DNA of 19,177 bases from Erysipelotrichia bacterium (GTDB lineage: Bacteria; Bacillota_I; Bacilli_A; Erysipelotrichales; Erysipelotrichaceae). The position numbers were made by a program, and so were the translations under genes. Shown here in pieces: positions 15,477 through 19,177 of this stretch. Under the pieces are notes generated by a model that ran no database searches, was not told the DNA's origin, and saw only the letters and a list, made by a program, of their open reading frames with translations. The stretch is taken from NCBI GenBank assembly GCA_009929095.1, contig SABF01000009.1:1-19177 (forward strand), in the 5' to 3' direction. Positions within the stretch are counted from its first letter, which is position 1, and each line of letters opens with the position of its first letter.

Positions 15477-15506
15477 AGTAGTATTACCTCCAGAATCAAT
15501 GTAAAT

Positions 15507-15515
15507 AGTATATCA
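15507..15515 (-). promoter_or_regulatory. extended -10 promoter for TPR-like gene
   Basis: The minus strand reads TGATATACT here, an extended -10 (TGN before TATACT), about 30 bases before the start codon. It lies just beyond the liv operon terminator. The -35 region overlaps the terminator U run and is poor, which the extended -10 may offset. Confidence 0.5.
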
Positions 15516-15528
15516 TGACCAATCGTTA

Positions 15529-15560
15529 TAAAAAGCACTATGCCGTTGCGGCACAGTGCT
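15529..15560 (-). terminator. intrinsic terminator of liv operon
   Basis: The minus strand reads AGCACTGTGCCG, loop CAA, CGGCATAGTGCT, then TTTTTAT. The 12-bp stem has one mismatch. It starts 13 bases after the stop of the CBS-ACT gene and closes the operon. Confidence 0.88.
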
Positions 15561-15572
15561 CCTTTTCAAGAT

Positions 15573-16226
15573 TTATTCGTTTGGAAGCGATCTGACATCG
15601 GTCAGTTCAAACCCGGCAGCTTCCAGTTTTTTAGCAAAGTCCGCGCAGGACGCATTGGCCAGAATCATGATCTCAATACCGCGTTCACGAGAATTGTCTA
15701 CAGACATCTTAGACAGGCTTATGCCGTCTTTGCTGAAGAGATCGGCAATCTGCCCCAGCACACCTACTCTGTCCGTTCCAATATGGATGACAAATCTGGT
15801 TCCTGCCTGACGATAGCCAAGCAATTCAATGAATGCCTCAAAGATATCATTTTCGGTAATAATTCCAATCACCTTGTTCTCATGATCCACAACCGGAAGA
15901 ACGCTGATTTTTTCTGAACGCATCTTAGACGCAGCAGCTTCCAGCAGATCATTCGGACCGATTGTTTTGACATCCGTAATCATGATATCGGATGCCTTAG
16001 TTCTTGAAAGCAGATAATTAAGTTCGTAAATCGTCAGGGAGGTGCTCTTGGCACCGGAGGAATCCGATACCAATCCTTCTGTCAGCAGACCGATCAGTTT
16101 CCCTTCACTGTCAACAACCGGCAGACGATGGAAGCCATTCTGTGACATAAGATCCAATGCTTTGGAAACCGTGATGTCCTTGGATATACAGGTGGGATTC
16201 TGAGTCATGTAGTCTATTACAAACAT
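15573..16226 (-). CDS. CBS-CBS-ACT sensor protein (AcuB-like)
   Basis: A 217-residue soluble protein with two CBS motifs at about 3-55 (MTQNPTCISKDITVSKALDL, FHRLPVVDSEGKLIGLLTE) and 79-133 (SDIMITDVKTIGPNDLL, ISVLPVVDHENKVIGIITE). An ACT domain follows at about 143-215 (TRFVIHIGTDRVGVLGQIAD). CBS pairs bind adenosine nucleotides and ACT domains usually bind amino acids, so it may combine energy and amino-acid signals. It is the last gene of the branched-chain amino acid transport operon, 4 bases after livF. GGAGGG lies 6 bases before the chosen ATG at 16226; a longer frame to 16274 would overlap livF and lacks such a site. AcuB itself was named from acetoin use, which has no support here. 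Confidence 0.88.
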   Translation of the reverse strand: MFVIDYMTQNPTCISKDITVSKALDLMSQNGFHRLPVVDSEGKLIGLLTEGLVSDSSGAKSTSLTIYELNYLLSRTKASDIMITDVKTIGPNDLLEAAASKMRSEKISVLPVVDHENKVIGIITENDIFEAFIELLGYRQAGTRFVIHIGTDRVGVLGQIADLFSKDGISLSKMSVDNSRERGIEIMILANASCADFAKKLEAAGFELTDVRSLPNE

Positions 16227-16230
16227 ATTA

Positions 16231-16935
16231 TTACCCTCCGAGGTAAGCCTTTCTGACACGTTCATCATCAGCAAGTTCAGAGCCCGTGCCTTCCAGTGTT
16301 ATTTTACCAATTTCCAGCACATATGCACGATTGGCAATTGCAAGTGCCATTCTGGCATTCTGCTCAACCAGCAGGATCGTTGTGCCCTGGGCGTTGATAT
16401 CCTTAATGATACGGAAGATTTCCTTTACCAGCAAAGGAGAAAGTCCCATGGATGGTTCATCCATCAGCAGAATCTTCGGACGTGCCATCAGAGCTCTTCC
16501 CATAGCCAGCATCTGCTGTTCGCCACCGGAAAGCGTACCGGCGGTCTGTTTGATGCGTTCCTTCAGACGCGGGAACAGTTCATAGACATTATCCAGATCT
16601 TTCTCAATGCCCTCTTTATCTTTGCGATGATATGCACCAAGCTGCAGGTTTTCCTGAACGGTCTGCTGAGAGAAGACTCTTCTTCCCTCCGGTACCTGAG
16701 CCAGTCCCATACTGACAATTCTATTGGCCGGCATCTTCGTCAGTTCGACACCATCCAGAACAATAGATCCTTCTTTCGGCTTCAGGAGTCCTGATATTGC
16801 GTGCAGGGTTGTAGTCTTGCCAGCTCCATTGGATCCGATCAGGGTAACAATCTCGCCATCATTAACCTCAAAGGAGATTCCCTTGATGGCATCGATCATT
16901 CCGTAACTGACGTGAAGATTATCAATTTTCAGCAT
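16231..16935 (-). CDS. livF: branched-chain amino acid ABC transporter ATPase LivF
   Basis: Second ATPase of the Leu/Ile/Val importer. Walker A is GSNGAGKTT (34-42), the ABC signature LSGGEQQ (134-140), Walker B ILLMDEP (154-160), followed by a conserved switch His equivalent in LLVEQNAR. Length 234 and the end segment with VRKAYLGG are typical of LivF, which is shorter than LivG. A GGAG site 7 bases before the ATG lies directly after the livG stop, only 9 bases away. Confidence 0.95.
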   Translation of the reverse strand: MLKIDNLHVSYGMIDAIKGISFEVNDGEIVTLIGSNGAGKTTTLHAISGLLKPKEGSIVLDGVELTKMPANRIVSMGLAQVPEGRRVFSQQTVQENLQLGAYHRKDKEGIEKDLDNVYELFPRLKERIKQTAGTLSGGEQQMLAMGRALMARPKILLMDEPSMGLSPLLVKEIFRIIKDINAQGTTILLVEQNARMALAIANRAYVLEIGKITLEGTGSELADDERVRKAYLGG

Positions 16936-16944
16936 ATCTTCTCC

Positions 16945-17718
16945 TCACTCTCCAATATAAGCCTTGATGACTTCCGGATTGGCCTGAATCTCTGCCGGAG
17001 TTCCCTGAGCCAGAGTCATACCGAAATTCAGCACGGTAATCCGTTCACAGATTCCCATGACCAGTTTCATATCATGCTCAATCAGAAGAATGGAAATATG
17101 GAACTGATCCCTGATGGAAGTAATCATCTTCATCAGATCTTCCGTCTCCTGCGGATTCATGCCGGCTGCCGGTTCATCCAGAAGCAGAAGCTTCGGCTGG
17201 GTAGCCAGAGCTCGTGCAATCTCAAGTCTTCTTTGCTGACCATACGGAAGACTGCCGGCCGGAGTGTCGGCCTCCTGTTCCAGATGGAACACTTTGAGAA
17301 GCTTCATAGCCTCTTCATCTGCCTTCTTTTCAATTTGATAATATTTAGGCAGACGAAGAACCGCCGTAAACACATTATAGTTCATCTGGTTGTACATGCC
17401 GGTCTTGACATTGTCAATAACTGACAGATTGGAGAACAGACGGATATTCTGGAACGTTCGGGCAACACCCGCCATATTTGCCTGTACCGGATCCAGTTTT
17501 GCCATATCCTTGCCATTCAGCGCAATCGTTCCGCGAGATGGCTGATATACCTTTGTCAGCATGTTGAATACGGTTGTCTTGCCAGCACCATTCGGACCGA
17601 TCAGGCCATAGATTTCATTGGGATACACGTCGAGATCCAGATTATTGACTGCGGTCAGACCGCCGAAGTCAATGCCAAGGCCGCGGATCTCAAGCACCGC
17701 TCTCTTTTCTTCAGACAT
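16945..17718 (-). CDS. livG: branched-chain amino acid ABC transporter ATPase LivG
   Basis: First ATPase of the importer, 257 residues. Walker A is GPNGAGKTT (41-49), the Q-loop lies in GVARTFQNIRLF, the family-typical signature is LPYGQQRRLEIARAL (157-171), Walker B is LLLLDEPAAGMNP, and the switch His is in LLIEHDMKLVM. The conserved end VIKAYIGE is typical. The start overlaps the livM stop by 8 bases, and AGGAG lies 10 bases before the ATG within livM, so translation is coupled. Confidence 0.96.
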   Translation of the reverse strand: MSEEKRAVLEIRGLGIDFGGLTAVNNLDLDVYPNEIYGLIGPNGAGKTTVFNMLTKVYQPSRGTIALNGKDMAKLDPVQANMAGVARTFQNIRLFSNLSVIDNVKTGMYNQMNYNVFTAVLRLPKYYQIEKKADEEAMKLLKVFHLEQEADTPAGSLPYGQQRRLEIARALATQPKLLLLDEPAAGMNPQETEDLMKMITSIRDQFHISILLIEHDMKLVMGICERITVLNFGMTLAQGTPAEIQANPEVIKAYIGE

Positions 17719-18769
17719 TGCTCTGTGCTCCTTTCTTCCGGAATAACTTCACTTTTATCTCTGCCATAACCAGTCTTGTCTTCTCATTGTTGGAAACAAT
17801 CATGATGACAATCAGCACAATGGCATAGATCAGCATTCTGTAACTGGAGAGAAAGCGAAGCATTTCCGGCAGAGCCACCAGCAGTGTAGTTGCGATAATG
17901 GTGCCAGTCATATTGCCGAGACCCCCAAGCACCACATATACAAGGATCAGAATTGAGGTGTTGAAATCAAACTTGGATGCGGCTACTGAAGAATAATTCA
18001 TCATATACAGAGCACCTGCGGCACCAGCCAGTGCCGAAGAAACGACAAATGCCAGCGTCTTGATCCTGGATACCCGGATGCCGACAGTCTCGGCAGCGAT
18101 ACGATTGTCACGGCAGGCCATAATTGCCCGGCCGCTGCGGCTGTAAATAATATTATATACAATGAACAGTGAGGCAATGATCAGCAGAATACCGGCAGTA
18201 TAGTTGGAGATCATCTGATTCCCAGCCACTCCCATTGGGCCGCTGATAATCATTTTGCCTCCCTGCAGCAGCTTAAGCGTATTAGTTCCAAAGGCAAAGT
18301 GCAGACCGGCACTGTCAAAGCCGATATACAGGTTGTTGAGAATGGACATGATGATCTGACCGAAAGCCAGTGTAACGATGGCAAGATAATCTCCCTGCAG
18401 TTTCAATACCGGAATGGAAATCAGCCAGCCGAATAAGCCGGCCATCACTGCTCCGGCAAGAATCGCCACAAGAAGCAGTATCGCACCATTGGAGATCGTG
18501 CCTTTCAGAATATATGCGACGATAGCCGCAGTAAAGCCGCCAATAGACATAAAGCCGGCCTGGCCAAGATTCAGTTCACCAGAGACGCCAACATTCAGAT
18601 TCAGTCCGATCGCCGCCACAATGTAACAGGCAATCGGAACCAGAAGACTGGATATCTGACGCGTCAGCGAGCCGGAGCTTTTCAGAACAGTGATGACCAT
18701 CCAGACAATCAGAATCAGTGCAAATGAGAAGATTCTAGATCGGTTTTTTTTCTGCAACAATTTCTTCAT
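17711..18769 (-). CDS. livM: branched-chain amino acid ABC transporter permease LivM
   Basis: Membrane permease of the Leu/Ile/Val importer, 352 residues from the ATG at 18769. About nine to ten hydrophobic segments are visible. Family blocks include LGLNLNVGVSGELNLGQAGF, QGDYLAIVTLAFGQIIM and the coupling loop SGRAIMACRDNRIAAETVGI that docks on the ATPases, then YVVLGGLGNMTGTIIA. A GTG at 18784 overlaps the livH stop; the ATG at 18769 is preferred because GAGGAAA lies about 8 bases upstream, but either is possible. The start is rich in Lys (KKLLQKKNRSR), as expected for a cytoplasmic N-terminus. Confidence 0.95.
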   Translation of the reverse strand: MKKLLQKKNRSRIFSFALILIVWMVITVLKSSGSLTRQISSLLVPIACYIVAAIGLNLNVGVSGELNLGQAGFMSIGGFTAAIVAYILKGTISNGAILLLVAILAGAVMAGLFGWLISIPVLKLQGDYLAIVTLAFGQIIMSILNNLYIGFDSAGLHFAFGTNTLKLLQGGKMIISGPMGVAGNQMISNYTAGILLIIASLFIVYNIIYSRSGRAIMACRDNRIAAETVGIRVSRIKTLAFVVSSALAGAAGALYMMNYSSVAASKFDFNTSILILVYVVLGGLGNMTGTIIATTLLVALPEMLRFLSSYRMLIYAIVLIVIMIVSNNEKTRLVMAEIKVKLFRKKGAQSNV

Positions 18770-18780
18770 CTTCACTTTCC

Positions 18781-19177
18781 TCACACTTTCTCATGATTCT
18801 TCTTGCCAAGCAATCCGGTTGGCTTGATCAGCAATACGATAATCAGCACTCCAAATACAATGGCATCAGAAAGCTGAGCGGAAATATAAACCTTGGAAAG
18901 ATTTTCTATGACACCCAGAAGCAGGCCGCCAAGGAAAGATCCCGGGATACTTCCAATACCGCCGAAGACGGCAGCGGTGAACGCCTTAATGCCCGGCATT
19001 GAGCCGAGCGTCGGATAAACAGAAGGATAGGTTGCTGCAAGCAGCACTGCCGCGATACCGGCCAGACCGGATCCAATGGCAAAGGTAATGGAGATAATCC
19101 GATTGACATTGATGCCCATCAGAGTTGCGGCACCTCGATCTTCTGAACAGGCACGCATGGCACGGCCTGTCTTAGTC
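18781..19177 (-). CDS. livH: branched-chain amino acid ABC transporter permease LivH (C-terminal part, 5' end cut)
   Basis: The last 131 codons of the partner permease; the frame is open to the right edge, beginning TKTGRAMRACSEDRGAATLM, which is the LivH coupling loop. LGSMPGIKAFTAAVFGGIGS and the segment SIPGSFLGGLLLGVIENL are hallmark LivH C-terminal sequences. The stop lies just before livM. The gene for the substrate-binding protein and the operon promoter must lie beyond the window, or elsewhere. Confidence 0.95.
   Translation of the reverse strand, partial: TKTGRAMRACSEDRGAATLMGINVNRIISITFAIGSGLAGIAAVLLAATYPSVYPTLGSMPGIKAFTAAVFGGIGSIPGSFLGGLLLGVIENLSKVYISAQLSDAIVFGVLIIVLLIKPTGLLGKKNHEKV

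Noticed and set aside
15573..16226. Naming the CBS-ACT gene acuB
   Set aside because: Domain layout matches AcuB-like proteins, but the context is amino-acid transport and nothing nearby concerns acetoin.
1..19177. CRISPR arrays, tRNA or rRNA genes, prophage genes
   Set aside because: No regularly spaced repeats, cloverleaf-like sequences, rRNA segments or phage structural genes were seen.

Overview
The window looks like chromosome of a low-GC Gram-positive (Bacillota) bacterium. The best clue is the order rplJ, rplL, RsmC-like methyltransferase (ybxB type), rpoB with an L10 leader RNA upstream, the arrangement known from Bacillus and relatives. Shine-Dalgarno sites are strong (GGAGG type). 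The set of accessory genes would fit a gut-associated lineage such as Erysipelotrichia, but that lineage is an inference and was not tested.

Layout. (1) 1-3710, minus strand: a ribosomal/RNA polymerase operon, read from the rplJ promoter and L10 leader (3553-3708) through rplJ, rplL, the methyltransferase gene and the first 587 codons of rpoB. RpoB has a large lineage-specific insertion. Two related hairpins with the same arm sequence precede the methyltransferase and rpoB. (2) 3711-4346: decayed DNA with a probable transposase remnant. (3) 4347-7714, minus: a signalling/transport pair. One is a PAS, class III nucleotide cyclase and PilZ-like protein. The other is a MATE transporter fused to an RsbW-like ATPase domain whose Mg-binding Asn is replaced by Arg. 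(4) 7715-9018: about 1.3 kb with one doubtful small reading frame and a probable free-standing small RNA (C-rich loop, strong terminator). (5) 9019-13029: a membrane protein with a permuted papain-like domain (plus) convergent with an arylsulfate sulfotransferase lipoprotein (minus). The lipoprotein follows, on the same strand, a membrane-anchored XRE regulator with an outside domain. (6) 13030-13813: a frameshifted, decayed gene and a perfect hairpin. (7) 13814-14230: a short divergent peptide deformylase (plus). (8) 14278-15476, minus: a two-gene membrane pair, one of them TPR-like. (9) 15529-19177, minus: a branched-chain amino acid ABC operon livH-livM-livG-livF ending with a CBS-CBS-ACT sensor protein and an intrinsic terminator.

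How they may work together. The liv operon supplies leucine-type amino acids, and its last gene could sense them through the ACT domain. The XRE regulator and sulfotransferase look like a one-component envelope sensor controlling a sulfuryl-transfer enzyme. The cyclase and the MATE-ATPase fusion are the best candidate for an undescribed system: a cyclic-nucleotide or partner-switch signal coupled directly to an efflux pump. No tRNA, rRNA, CRISPR array or intact insertion sequence was seen.
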